Below are positions 1 through 8,773 of a DNA stretch of 64,000 nt, in pieces. The translations under genes and the position numbers were made by a program. The stretch spans positions 62,001 through 126,000 of the forward strand of contig JAYUED010000002.1 of NCBI GenBank assembly GCA_043739385.1. Reading direction: 5' to 3'. The notes under the pieces are model-generated. The model searched no databases. It saw only the letters and a program-made list of their open reading frames with translations, and was not told where the DNA came from. Source of the DNA: Defluviibacillus sp043739385. Lineage in GTDB: Bacteria > Pseudomonadota > Gammaproteobacteria > Burkholderiales > Burkholderiaceae_C. Position 1 is the stretch's first letter. Every line of letters begins with the position of its first letter.

Positions 1-141
1 AGGAGCTGCAGCTACGGGCTCAGGTGCAGGAGGTGGCGGAGGGGGTGGGGGAGGCGAACAAGCCACCAAGGCGGCGGTGGCTGCGGCGGCGGCAGCCAGC
101 GCGCTCAGTCTCAGCAGGGAACGTTTTTGCAAATCGGTCAT
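1..141 (-). CDS. BMP-family ABC transporter substrate-binding lipoprotein, N-terminal part only
   Basis: Only the first 47 codons lie in the window. They encode a lipoprotein signal peptide: basic start (TDLQKRSLLRL), a long Ala/Leu core and a lipobox LVAC with the acceptor Cys at residue 28. A proline-rich spacer (eight Pro, then APEPV) follows, as is common before the mature domain of exported lipoproteins. The identification as the binding protein rests on position: it lies first, 83 bases upstream (on the left) of two permeases and an ATPase of the BMP/NupOPQ type on the same strand. Members bind purine nucleosides or related compounds in the periplasm. The ATG has an AAGGA about 7 bases upstream. 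The mature domain is outside the window, so the family call is an inference from context. Confidence 0.6.
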   Translation of the reverse strand, partial: MTDLQKRSLLRLSALAAAAAATAALVACSPPPPPPPPPAPEPVAAAP

Positions 142-224
142 GGAGAAATCCTTCTTGGAGGTTGGGGATGGGACGACGGAAAAATGAAGATTATGGGTGA
201 AACGCAGGGTGGTATTCAGGATAA

Positions 225-1145
225 TTAAGACCCGGCATAGAACGGTTTGCCGATGCTGGCGGGCATGTTGATACGTATCCACTGTGGGTTGCGTGAAATC
301 AGCGCCAGAACGACGACAGTGGAAACATAAGGCAACATCGACAAAAACTGGCTGGGAATTTCCACGCCCAGGCCTTGCAGGTAAAAATCAAGCTGCGTCA
401 TACCCCCGAACAGGTAAGCACCCAGCAACACCCGCATTGGCCGCCAAGTGGCAAAGGTGGTGAGCGCTAACGCGATCCAACCCTTACCCGACACCATGCC
501 TTCAACCCACAGCGGCGCGTAAACCACCGACAAATAAGCCCCGGCTAACCCACACATCGCACCGCCCGCTACCACCGCCAGCATGCGGATGCGGCGCACC
601 GGATAGCCCAGGGCGTGAGCGGATTCAGGCGACTCCCCTACCGAGCGCAGTACGAGGCCAGCACGGGTTTTGTACAGAAAATACATCAGGGCCAGCATGA
701 ACACCACCGTCAGATAAACCAGCGGATGGTGGCGGAACAATGCAGGGCCAAAAAATGGAATGTCCGCCAAGCCTGGAATCGCATAGTGCACCTGCTCAGG
801 CAGCTTTTCTTGCACGTACTTGATGCCGGCAAAGGCAGAAAACCCAGTGCCGAAGAGACTCAACGCCAAGCCAGTGGCGTATTGGTTGGTGTTGAGCCAA
901 ATCACCAGCACCCCAAAAATCGCTGCCAATACCGCGCCAGCTAGCATCCCCGCCAGAAAACCGATCCAAGGGTTGCCCGTGTGGACCACGGCGGCAAACC
1001 CCGCAATGGCCGAGCACAACATCATGCCCTCAGCCCCCAAGTTGACGATACCGGCTTTTTCATTGATGAGCAGCCCCAAGGCGGCAATCGCCAATACGGT
1101 GCCCGCGTTGAAGGTAGCGGCGAGCAGCAGTGCAAAGGATTCCAT
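225..1145 (-). CDS. ABC transporter permease, BMP/nucleoside type (NupQ/YufQ-like)
   Basis: This is a 306-residue hydrophobic inner-membrane protein with about eight predicted helices and the BPD_transp_2 (branched-chain amino acid/ribose permease) character, including the stretch EKAGIVNLGAEGMM near residue 30 that is typical of permeases partnering BMP lipoproteins. The start chosen is the ATG at 1145 (MESFALLL), because the reading frame upstream of it would run into the preceding gene and looks non-native. It follows the larger permease by 10 bases and precedes the binding protein. Together with its partner it should form the membrane channel for purine nucleosides or bases. Substrate is inferred from family and from the neighbouring xanthine dehydrogenase. 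Confidence 0.85.
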   Translation of the reverse strand: MESFALLLAATFNAGTVLAIAALGLLINEKAGIVNLGAEGMMLCSAIAGFAAVVHTGNPWIGFLAGMLAGAVLAAIFGVLVIWLNTNQYATGLALSLFGTGFSAFAGIKYVQEKLPEQVHYAIPGLADIPFFGPALFRHHPLVYLTVVFMLALMYFLYKTRAGLVLRSVGESPESAHALGYPVRRIRMLAVVAGGAMCGLAGAYLSVVYAPLWVEGMVSGKGWIALALTTFATWRPMRVLLGAYLFGGMTQLDFYLQGLGVEIPSQFLSMLPYVSTVVVLALISRNPQWIRINMPASIGKPFYAGS

Positions 1146-1155
1146 AGTGTGGCCC

Positions 1156-2223
1156 TCAATTCTTCTTGTTAGCGGTATAAACCACACGGTACGCCATCAG
1201 CGTGTCCGCCGCCAAGAGCGTGAACAGCAACAGCCCCTGGAACACACCCGTCAGCGATTTCGGCAGGCCCAAGCGGGACTGAGCCATCTCGCCACCGATG
1301 TAAAACAGACTCATCAGCAGGGATGAGAACACGATGCCCACAGGGTGCAAGCGCCCCACAAAGGCAACGATGATGGCCGCAAAACCGTAGCCGGCGGGCA
1401 CGTAAGGCGTGAGCTGACCAATGGGCCCAGCCACCTCCAACGCACCAGCCAACCCCGCCGCACCACCTGAAGTTAGCAAGGCAATGTACAGCGCACGGCG
1501 TGATGAAAATCCGGCGTAACGCGCAGCTGCCGGAGCCAAACCGCCCACCTGCTGTGCAAAACCAGCACGGGTGCGGAACAAAAACACCCACATCAGCGCC
1601 GCGCCCGCCAGCCCAATCAGCAGGCCAATAGACACACGTGACCCGGCCATCAGGCGGGGAATCTGCGTGATTTTTTCAAAGTTTTTACTTTGCGGGAAGT
1701 TGTAGCCGTTCGGGTCTTTCCACGGGCCTTCAACCATATAGCCCAGCAGCAAAATCGCCACATACACCAGCATCAAGCTGACCAAAATCTCGCTGGCGTT
1801 GAACTTATCGCGCAACACCGCCGTGAGACCCGCCCAGACCATACCGCCTGCCACACCAGCGATGAGGATGGGCAGCACAATCCAGCCGCCAGTCGTCTTG
1901 TCCGCCATCAACGCGATGCCACTGGCGAAGACTGCGCCCATCACGTACTGGCCTTCGGCGCCGATATTCCACACATTGGAGCGAAAACACACACCCAGCC
2001 CCAGCGCAATCACCAGAAGTGGCGTGGCCTTGACCATCAGTTCACCTATACCTCGCGCTGTTTTTATGGGCTCCCAGAAGAACACCTGCAACCCTTTGAT
2101 CGGATCTTTGCCTAATGCGATAAACAGCAGTACGCCGATGACGACAGTAATGAGCAACGCCAGCACCGGCGCGCCATAAGTCCAGAATTTAGAGGGTTGA
2201 GGCCGCGCTTCGAGCTTAAACAT
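1156..2223 (-). CDS. ABC transporter permease, BMP/nucleoside type (NupP/YufP-like)
   Basis: A 355-residue integral membrane protein of the BPD_transp_2 family. It has a short cytoplasmic N-terminus, a first helix at about residues 17-36, and the characteristic segment FRSNVWNIGAEGQYVMGA near residue 80, the counterpart of the LGAEG segment in the partner permease. Length and organisation match the larger of the two permeases found in BMP-dependent nucleoside importers such as Bacillus NupNOPQ. The start overlaps the end of the ATPase gene by 8 bases, which implies translational coupling within one operon (ATPase, large permease, small permease, binding lipoprotein). Confidence 0.87.
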   Translation of the reverse strand: MFKLEARPQPSKFWTYGAPVLALLITVVIGVLLFIALGKDPIKGLQVFFWEPIKTARGIGELMVKATPLLVIALGLGVCFRSNVWNIGAEGQYVMGAVFASGIALMADKTTGGWIVLPILIAGVAGGMVWAGLTAVLRDKFNASEILVSLMLVYVAILLLGYMVEGPWKDPNGYNFPQSKNFEKITQIPRLMAGSRVSIGLLIGLAGAALMWVFLFRTRAGFAQQVGGLAPAAARYAGFSSRRALYIALLTSGGAAGLAGALEVAGPIGQLTPYVPAGYGFAAIIVAFVGRLHPVGIVFSSLLMSLFYIGGEMAQSRLGLPKSLTGVFQGLLLFTLLAADTLMAYRVVYTANKKN

Positions 2224-3781
2224 GGGCCACCTCTTGACTGTTCAAGGAAATGTCGGCGGGCTGGGCACGGTGGTCAGAGCTTTGCCACAACCCCGACATC
2301 CATTCCCCAATCTGTGGCACGGTGGCCTTATCCCGTGCAACTGAGGGCGACAACTGTCCCTTGGCGATCACATAGAGGCGGTCCGACACCTCAAACAGCT
2401 CGTCCAACTCTTCGCTTACGACCAGCACGGCACAACCGGCATCTCGCAGCGCCAAAATCGCACCACGAATTTGCGCTGCTGCGCCTACATCCACACCCCA
2501 GGTAGGCTGCGAGACGATCAGCAGCTTGGGCTTGACATCAATCTCCCGCCCCACAATGAATTTTTGCAGATTACCGCCCGACAACGATTTAGCCGCAGCA
2601 TTGGGCCCACTGGCTTTCACGTTGAAGCGCTGAATGATGGCCGCAGCTTGTGCCTCCATCGCTTTGATGTCCAACCACCCGCCCTTGCCTACCGCGTTGT
2701 CGCGCGTCAGCAGCAGGTTGTGCGCGAGGCCCAGCAACGGCACCGCACCCCGACCCAGGCGCTCTTCAGGCACAAATTGCAGGCCTAAATCGCGCCGTGC
2801 TCTCGGTCCCAGTTTGCCCACAGGCTTGCCAAAAATCTGCACCATGCTGGACTGCGCACGGGTATCCTCTCCAGAAAGACTGTAGAGCAGTTCGCGCTGG
2901 CCGTTACCCGATACGCCAGCAATGCCCACCACCTCACCAGCACGCACGTCTAGCGTGATGCCGTCGAGCGTGACACCAAACTGGTCTTCCTTTTCCAGCG
3001 ACAGGCCCTGCACACGGAGCACCACGTCGCCCGCTTGGCTGACTTTATGGACCAACGCAGGCGGTTCAGCACCGATCATCAAACGGCTCAGCGAGGCATT
3101 GGTTTCCTGGCGCGGATCACACACACCAGTCAGTTGACCGGCGCGCAGCACCGTACAGGCGCTGCACAGCTCGCGGATTTCGTGCAACTTATGGCTGATG
3201 TAGAGGATGCTGCAGCCCTCGCTGACCAGCTGCTTCAGCACAATAAAAAGCTTTTCCACGGCCTGCGGTGTCAGCACCGAGGTAGGCTCGTCCAAAATCA
3301 GTAATTTGGGGTTGGTCAGCAGGGCACGGATGATCTCAACCCGCTGCATCTCGCCCACGCTCAAGGTGTGAACCGGACGGCTGGGGTCAATGTCCAGCCC
3401 GTACTGGGTGGCCTTGGCAATGATGCTTTGGGTAACGTGGGGCAAGGTCAACGATTTATCCAACCCCAACCATACGTTCTCGGCCACGGTGAGGGTGTCA
3501 AACAGGCTGAAATGCTGAAACACCATGCTGATGCCCAACGCACGCGCCTCTTGTGGGTTGCGAATATGGACTTGCTGCCCGTTGTAGCTAACGGTACCTT
3601 CATCCGGTTTAACCGAGCCGTAGATGATTTTCATCAGCGTCGATTTGCCAGCCCCGTTTTCACCCAGCACGGCATGGGCCTCGCCGGGTGCGACGGTAAG
3701 GGAAACATTGCTGTTGGCAATGACTGATGGGTAACGCTTGGTGATACCGCTCAATTGCAAGCGGGGAGAAGGGGCAATCAT
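2216..3781 (-). CDS. ABC transporter ATP-binding protein with two nucleotide-binding domains (NupO/YufO-like)
   Basis: A 521-residue protein with two ABC domains in tandem, as in sugar/nucleoside importers of the RbsA/NupO class. Domain 1 has Walker A GENGAGKST (about residue 40), signature LSVGEMQR and Walker B LLILDEPTSVL. Domain 2 has a degenerate Walker A (GVSGNGQREL, no GKS/T), signature LSGGNLQKF and a modified Walker B. One catalytically weak site is normal for this class. It is the first gene of the importer operon and overlaps the next permease by 8 bases. It powers uptake on the cytoplasmic face. The 65 bases between it and the upstream lysR gene carry a short TTATTTTG tandem repeat. 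Confidence 0.88.
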   Translation of the reverse strand: MIAPSPRLQLSGITKRYPSVIANSNVSLTVAPGEAHAVLGENGAGKSTLMKIIYGSVKPDEGTVSYNGQQVHIRNPQEARALGISMVFQHFSLFDTLTVAENVWLGLDKSLTLPHVTQSIIAKATQYGLDIDPSRPVHTLSVGEMQRVEIIRALLTNPKLLILDEPTSVLTPQAVEKLFIVLKQLVSEGCSILYISHKLHEIRELCSACTVLRAGQLTGVCDPRQETNASLSRLMIGAEPPALVHKVSQAGDVVLRVQGLSLEKEDQFGVTLDGITLDVRAGEVVGIAGVSGNGQRELLYSLSGEDTRAQSSMVQIFGKPVGKLGPRARRDLGLQFVPEERLGRGAVPLLGLAHNLLLTRDNAVGKGGWLDIKAMEAQAAAIIQRFNVKASGPNAAAKSLSGGNLQKFIVGREIDVKPKLLIVSQPTWGVDVGAAAQIRGAILALRDAGCAVLVVSEELDELFEVSDRLYVIAKGQLSPSVARDKATVPQIGEWMSGLWQSSDHRAQPADISLNSQEVAHV

Positions 3782-3800
3782 GTTGGGTGAGTCTCTTTTC

Positions 3801-3824
3801 TTATTTTGTTATTTTGTTATTTGA
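3801..3824. repeat. 8-bp tandem repeat, three copies
   Basis: TTATTTTG occurs twice in a row and is followed by a degenerate third copy, TTATTTGA. It lies between the lysR gene and the importer ATPase gene, about 20 bases upstream of the ATPase start codon on the minus strand. It could alter spacing in the 5' leader if copy number varies. No function can be assigned from sequence alone. Confidence 0.6.
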
Positions 3825-3846
3825 TGTTTTGTAATCTAGGAAGGCG

Positions 3847-4812
3847 CTACAAGGTTGCGGTTAGGGCTACATCCTTGATACGTTCGCGCAGCCATTTCGC
3901 TGCACTCGACGTGTGCGTTCGCTCGTGCCACAGCTGGTAATAGCGCATTCGGGGAAACTCGACTGGGCATTTCAAAATCCTTAGGGCACTGAGGTCGCTA
4001 CCGTTTTGCACACCTGGTTGGATCAACGCGTTCACATAACGGGTGCAAAACTGGCTGCTCGTAGTCAACACCAGCAAGCTCGATGCCACCATCGCTGGCA
4101 TAAGCCCAAAATGTGCACAACGGGCGGTGATATTGCGTTTAAGCCCCATGGATTCCAGGTGCTCATCAATCACACCGCGGGCCCCAGGATGCGTGGGTGT
4201 AGGGGCAATATGCTCGGCCTCAAGCCAACCCGCCACATCCCAACCCCGCCGCACGGCCGGGTGTTCACGGCTGATCATGCTAACGATGTCGTCTTCAAAT
4301 AAGCGTCCCAGGTGCAACTCCCCAGCGGCCTGTAGCCAGTTGCCGATCACGACATCAACATCGCCTTGCGCCAAACGCGCTTGGTAGTCTGAGTTGGCAG
4401 AAAGCGGGTGAATTTCAATTTGGCACAGCGGCGCCAAGGCCTTGATCTGGCTGACCAGTTGAGGCAAAAATAGCGGGTCCAGGTAATCGGCGGCGGCCAC
4501 CCGAAAAGTTTGGTGCGACGTTTTAGCGTCAAAACCTCTTGCATCAGAAAATAGCACTTCAGCGGCACGAAGAATGCTGGCAGCAGGTTCTACCATGTGC
4601 AAAGCTGCTGCAGTGGGCACCATACTGGCGCCAGAGCGCACCAAAAGCGGGTCACCCGCCAAGTCACGCAAACGCTTTAGCGATGCGGACACGGCGGGTT
4701 GGTGCATCCCTAGACGGATGGCGGCACGAGAGACACTGCGTTCAGTCAACACGGTATGCAAGACCCTTATTAAGTGGAGGTCTATCTTGTCGAAAAGCGC
4801 TTGATCTCTCAT
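3847..4812 (-). CDS. LysR-family transcriptional regulator, next to xanthine dehydrogenase
   Basis: A 321-residue LysR-type regulator. The N-terminal winged helix-turn-helix is clear at residues 10-70 (LHLIRVLHTVLTERSVSRAA, then HQPAVSASLKRLRDLAGDPLL). The remaining part is the periplasmic-binding-protein-like effector domain. It is transcribed divergently from xdhA and lies just upstream of the nucleoside importer operon on the same strand, so it is placed to control either or both. A candidate LysR box sits in the divergent intergenic region. The effector is probably a purine or purine catabolite, which is an inference from neighbours. ATG at 4812 matches the usual LysR length. Confidence 0.88.
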   Translation of the reverse strand: MRDQALFDKIDLHLIRVLHTVLTERSVSRAAIRLGMHQPAVSASLKRLRDLAGDPLLVRSGASMVPTAAALHMVEPAASILRAAEVLFSDARGFDAKTSHQTFRVAAADYLDPLFLPQLVSQIKALAPLCQIEIHPLSANSDYQARLAQGDVDVVIGNWLQAAGELHLGRLFEDDIVSMISREHPAVRRGWDVAGWLEAEHIAPTPTHPGARGVIDEHLESMGLKRNITARCAHFGLMPAMVASSLLVLTTSSQFCTRYVNALIQPGVQNGSDLSALRILKCPVEFPRMRYYQLWHERTHTSSAAKWLRERIKDVALTATL

Positions 4813-4833
4813 ACCAGTAGTTGAATTCTTGTT

Positions 4834-4849
4834 ATAGGCAGATGCTTAT
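4834..4849. promoter_or_regulatory. Candidate LysR-type operator upstream of xdhA
   Basis: The sequence ATAGGC-AGAT-GCTTAT is an interrupted palindrome with the T-N11-A geometry usual for LysR boxes. It lies 21 bases from the lysR start and 78 bases from the xdhA start in the only intergenic region shared by the two divergent genes. Short imperfect palindromes arise by chance, so this is a candidate only. Confidence 0.35.
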
Positions 4850-4927
4850 GCTAAAAGCCCCTTGTGGGGATTAGGCTGTAGAAATCTAATAATTTAAAAA
4901 TTGAATTTCAAATTGACCCATGCGCAC

Positions 4928-6427
4928 ATGAACACACAAGCACTTAGATTCATTCGGCGCGGCCAGTTGGTCTCGCTTTCCAATGTACCACCCGAGCGCA
5001 CTTTGCTGGAGGTGCTGCGTGAAGACCTCGGCTGCACAGGCACAAAGGAAGGTTGCGGTGAAGGCGACTGCGGCGCTTGCACAGTAGTGCTCGGCGAAGC
5101 AACCCAATGCGCAGAGGGCACAGTCGGTGGCACCACTATCACCTACCGCGCCATCAACAGCTGCATCCGCTTGGCCCATTCGATCGACGGCCTCGCGCTG
5201 TGGACCGTAGAAGACTTAGCCGCGCAGGATGGCACACCCCACCCAGTACAGCAAGCCATGGTGCAGAGCCACGCCAGCCAGTGCGGATTTTGTACGCCAG
5301 GCTTTGTGATGAGCCTCTTCGGCACCTACCAGAACCACGTTTGCCAGGACTTGCCGGTGACACGGGAATTGGCGCAAAGCGAACTCTCAGGCAACCTGTG
5401 CCGTTGCACTGGCTACCGGCCTATTTTTGACGCGGCGCAAGCAATGGGGTCATTGCCACGGGTGCAAATCGATGAAGCGGATTTGCTGCAAAAACTGCAG
5501 CAGCTCAAGCAGGTTAATCATGCACTGGAGACCTATTCTGTTATTGGACAAGACTACCTGGCACCGACCACCCTGCCCGAGCTGCTCGCGGCCCGAGCGG
5601 CCAACCCGCAAGCCCAGTTGGTCGCCGGTTGCACCGATGTGGGTCTGTGGGTCACCAAGCAGCACAAACAATTCGACAGTGTGTTGGACGTAACCCGGGT
5701 CGAGGCGTTACGCCGCATTGAGCAGTACCCGCACCACATCGCAATTGGTGCAGCCGTCAGATTGATCGATGCTTTTGCGGCTCTGGTCGCAGACCGCCCG
5801 CAACTCCAAACTTTCGCCCACCGTTTCGCTGGCCTGCCAGTCCGCAACTCGGGCACGCTAGGCGGTAACGTGGCGAACGGCTCGCCGATTGGCGATTCAA
5901 TGCCGCTGCTGATAGCACTAGGGGCAAATGTGGTGCTAATGAGCGAACGCGGACACCGGGAGATGCCGTTGGAAAACCTCTACACCGGCTACCGGCAAAA
6001 CGTGATCGCCAAAGACGAAGTGCTTGCATGGATCAAAGTGCCCAAGCCCCTGCCCGGTGAGAACCTTAAAGTCTACAAAATTTCCAAGCGTTTTGACGAC
6101 GATATCTCCGCTGTTTGCATCGCCATACAGCTGCACATCAAAAAAGGTGTGGTCATCAAGGCGTCTATAGGCGCAGGTGGCGTGGCGGCAGTCTCTGCAC
6201 GCGCCATTAAGACACAAGCCGCACTCGTACATAAACCTTGGAAAAAAGCCACTGTTGATGCTGCAATCCAAGTTTTACGCGCTGAGTTCCAGCCGCTGTC
6301 GGACATGCGCGCCTCTGCCACTTACAGGACGCAGGTGCTGGGCAACTTGCTGCAACGCTATTGGCTGGAAAGCCAAGGGTTGACGCAGATCAACCTGGAA
6401 AATTTCACGCTGAAGGAACTTGCATGA
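4928..6427 (+). CDS. xdhA: Xanthine dehydrogenase small subunit (2Fe-2S and FAD domains)
   Basis: A 499-residue XdhA-type subunit. An N-terminal plant-type ferredoxin domain carries the first cluster cysteines in CTGTKEGCGEGDCGAC (about residues 37-52). The second 2Fe-2S domain has CGFCTPGF and GNLCRCTGYRP (about 120-165). The FAD-binding domain follows with GCTDVGLW and SGTLGGNVANGSPIGDS (about 310). The CO-dehydrogenase flavoprotein C-terminal domain ends the protein. The enzyme oxidises hypoxanthine and xanthine to urate in the cytoplasm. The ATG at 4928 is chosen over an in-frame TTG at 4901 because it fits the family N-terminus. The gene overlaps xdhB by 4 bases (ATGA). No xdhC chaperone gene follows in the window. 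Confidence 0.93.
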   Translation: MNTQALRFIRRGQLVSLSNVPPERTLLEVLREDLGCTGTKEGCGEGDCGACTVVLGEATQCAEGTVGGTTITYRAINSCIRLAHSIDGLALWTVEDLAAQDGTPHPVQQAMVQSHASQCGFCTPGFVMSLFGTYQNHVCQDLPVTRELAQSELSGNLCRCTGYRPIFDAAQAMGSLPRVQIDEADLLQKLQQLKQVNHALETYSVIGQDYLAPTTLPELLAARAANPQAQLVAGCTDVGLWVTKQHKQFDSVLDVTRVEALRRIEQYPHHIAIGAAVRLIDAFAALVADRPQLQTFAHRFAGLPVRNSGTLGGNVANGSPIGDSMPLLIALGANVVLMSERGHREMPLENLYTGYRQNVIAKDEVLAWIKVPKPLPGENLKVYKISKRFDDDISAVCIAIQLHIKKGVVIKASIGAGGVAAVSARAIKTQAALVHKPWKKATVDAAIQVLRAEFQPLSDMRASATYRTQVLGNLLQRYWLESQGLTQINLENFTLKELA

Positions 6428-8739
6428 AAGCAAAAATAAAAATAAAAGCACCAGCAACGGCACCCATCGCCGTACCTGCGGCAGGTCAATCCCGTCCCCA
6501 CGAAAGTGCCCGTGCCCAAGTCGCCGGTGCCGCCACGTACATAGACGACATCCCCGAAATCAAGGGCACGCTTTACGCCGCGCCCATTCTCTCCACCGTA
6601 GCCCACGGGCGCTTGCTCGGGGTGGACGACAGCGCCGCACGGGCCATGCCCGGTGTGCGAGATGTAATTTTTGCCAGCGATATCCCCGGCGACCCCATAC
6701 TTGCCAGCTTTTCGCACGACGAACCCATCTTCGCCACTACCTTGGTCGAGCACATTGGTCAGGTTATTGGCGTAGTGGTTGCCAATTCGATGATGGCGGC
6801 ACGGCGGGCGGCGCGGCATGTCAAATTAACCATCGAGGAACTCCCCGCCATCCTCACCGTCCATGACGCACTGAAGGCGAAAAACTTCGTGTTGCCCCCC
6901 GTCACCGTGACACGAGGAGACGCAGCCAAGGCCTTGTCAATCGCGCCTCACACCTTAAGCGGTACGCTCGATATTGGCGGCCAAGAACACTTTTACCTCG
7001 AAGGCCAAGTAGCCTACGTGGTGCCCAAAGAGCAACACCAGTGGCTGATCTACAGTAGCACCCAGCACCCTGGCGAAATCCAGCACTGGGTGGCGCACGC
7101 ACTGCACCTGGAAGTCAACGCCATCACGGTTGAATGCCGCCGCATGGGTGGAGGTTTTGGCGGAAAAGAAACCCAAAGCGGCCACATGGCGGTGTGGGCG
7201 GCCATTGCTGCGAACAAGCTTAAGTGCCCCATCAAGCTGCGCATGGACCGCGACGACGACTTCATGGTCACCGGTAAGCGCCACCCGTTCCATTACGACT
7301 ACACCGTAGGCTTTGACAACACGGGCCGTATTACTGGCTTGCAGCTGATGATGGCGGTCAACTGCGGCTTCAGCGCCGACTTGAGCGGCCCTGTGGCCGA
7401 CCGCGCCATTTTCCACGCTGACAACGGCTACTTTTTGAGCGATGTGGCTATCACCTCGTACCGCTGCAAGCTCAACACGCAGAGCCACACCGCGTTCCGA
7501 GGCTTCGGTGGGCCACAGGGCATGATCGTCACCGAAGCCATTCTGGGCGACATCGCGCGTCACCTTAGCTTGGACGCACTCGACGTACGCCGGCGCAACC
7601 TGTACGGCACCACAGACCGCAACACCACGCATTACGGAATGACGGTAGAAGACAACATTCTTGAACCATTGCTATCAAAATTAGAGCTAACATCGAAGTA
7701 TCACGCTAGGCGTGTGGCTATAAAGACTTGGAACTCCACCAGCCCAGTGATCCAACGCGGCATCGCCATCACGCCGGTTAAATTTGGCATCAGCTTCACC
7801 GCTACGCTGTTCAACCAAGCCGGCGCTTTGGTTCACGTTTACACCGATGGCAGCGTGCAGGTGAACCACGGCGGCACCGAGATGGGCCAGGGCCTGAACA
7901 CCAAAATCGCACAAATCGTGGCCGATGAACTGGGGGTACCGTTTGATCGCGTGAGGTCCACCGCCAGCGACACCAGCAAAATCCCTAACGCCTCGGCTAC
8001 CGCCGCCTCAGCAGGTACTGATCTGAATGGCCGCGCTGCCCAGTTTGCGGCCCGGCATGTGCGCGACAACCTCGCCGCCTTCGTCTGTGGGTTGGACGGC
8101 TGCGGCGCAGGTGCGGTGCGTTTTGCCGGTGGGCTGGTCATTACCCCCACAAGCACCCGCCCCTTCAACGACGTAGTAGCCGCCGCCTACGCCAACCGCA
8201 TCCAGCTGTGGAGCGACGGCTTTTACCGCACACCCAAAATCCACTACGACAAAACCACGCTGACAGGCCGCCCGTTTTACTATTTCGCCTACGGCGCCGC
8301 CTGCACCGAGGTTGCGATCGACACGCTGACTGGTGAGAGCCGGGTGTTGAAAGTAGACATCCTGCACGACGTGGGCACCAGTATCAACCCGGCAATCGAC
8401 ATCGGCCAAATCGAAGGCGGTTTCGTGCAAGGCATGGGCTGGTTGACTACAGAAGAACTGGTTTGGAACGCCAAAGGAAACTTGTCCACCCACGCCCCCA
8501 GCACCTACAAAATCCCAGCGACGGGGGATATTCCGGCGCACTTCAAGGTCGATTTATGGCCTGAGCCAAACCGGGAAGACAACGTTTTCGGCTCCAAAGC
8601 TGTAGGCGAGCCGCCGTTCATGCTGGCAATTAGCGTATTCGAGGCGCTACGGGATGCGGTGTCCCATGCGAATGGGGGCGCACAGCCCAAGCTGGATGCG
8701 CCTGCGACGGGGGAGCGGGTGTTGAGGGCGTTAGGGTAA
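6424..8739 (+). CDS. xdhB: Xanthine dehydrogenase large (molybdopterin) subunit
   Basis: A 771-residue molybdenum subunit. Recognisable motifs are GGGFGGKET (Moco contact, about residue 240), AFRGFGGPQG (about 360), the MGQGLNTKI segment (about 480), and the active-site region GSKAVGEPPFML near the C-terminus with the catalytic Glu. Length and motif order match bacterial XdhB. The start is the ATG at 6424, which overlaps the xdhA stop (ATGA) and has GAAGGAA upstream. Codon usage turns AT-rich around 7660-7735, where a 17-bp word shared with the DUF429 gene is embedded, but the protein aligns there without any apparent insertion. It forms the XdhAB heterotetramer with xdhA. Confidence 0.94.
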   Translation: MKAKIKIKAPATAPIAVPAAGQSRPHESARAQVAGAATYIDDIPEIKGTLYAAPILSTVAHGRLLGVDDSAARAMPGVRDVIFASDIPGDPILASFSHDEPIFATTLVEHIGQVIGVVVANSMMAARRAARHVKLTIEELPAILTVHDALKAKNFVLPPVTVTRGDAAKALSIAPHTLSGTLDIGGQEHFYLEGQVAYVVPKEQHQWLIYSSTQHPGEIQHWVAHALHLEVNAITVECRRMGGGFGGKETQSGHMAVWAAIAANKLKCPIKLRMDRDDDFMVTGKRHPFHYDYTVGFDNTGRITGLQLMMAVNCGFSADLSGPVADRAIFHADNGYFLSDVAITSYRCKLNTQSHTAFRGFGGPQGMIVTEAILGDIARHLSLDALDVRRRNLYGTTDRNTTHYGMTVEDNILEPLLSKLELTSKYHARRVAIKTWNSTSPVIQRGIAITPVKFGISFTATLFNQAGALVHVYTDGSVQVNHGGTEMGQGLNTKIAQIVADELGVPFDRVRSTASDTSKIPNASATAASAGTDLNGRAAQFAARHVRDNLAAFVCGLDGCGAGAVRFAGGLVITPTSTRPFNDVVAAAYANRIQLWSDGFYRTPKIHYDKTTLTGRPFYYFAYGAACTEVAIDTLTGESRVLKVDILHDVGTSINPAIDIGQIEGGFVQGMGWLTTEELVWNAKGNLSTHAPSTYKIPATGDIPAHFKVDLWPEPNREDNVFGSKAVGEPPFMLAISVFEALRDAVSHANGGAQPKLDAPATGERVLRALG
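7671..7687 (+). repeat. Dispersed 17-bp repeat inside xdhB, copy 1
   Basis: GCTATCAAAATTAGAGC is found here and, on the opposite strand, at 23538-23554 inside the DUF429 gene. Both copies are read in the same frame and encode LSKLE. The surrounding bases are AT-rich compared with the rest of xdhB. An exact 17-base match between unrelated genes in 64 kb is unlikely by chance. Confidence 0.6.
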
Positions 8740-8773
8740 AGCCACAAGTCTGGGCAATACAACTCCACTTATT

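Noticed and set aside
7660..7735. AT-rich patch in xdhB as a possible foreign insertion
   Set aside because: The encoded stretch between DNILEPLL and TSPVIQRGIAITP is of the length expected for XdhB, so it looks like substituted or codon-shifted sequence and not added sequence. Only the shared 17-mer is kept as a finding.
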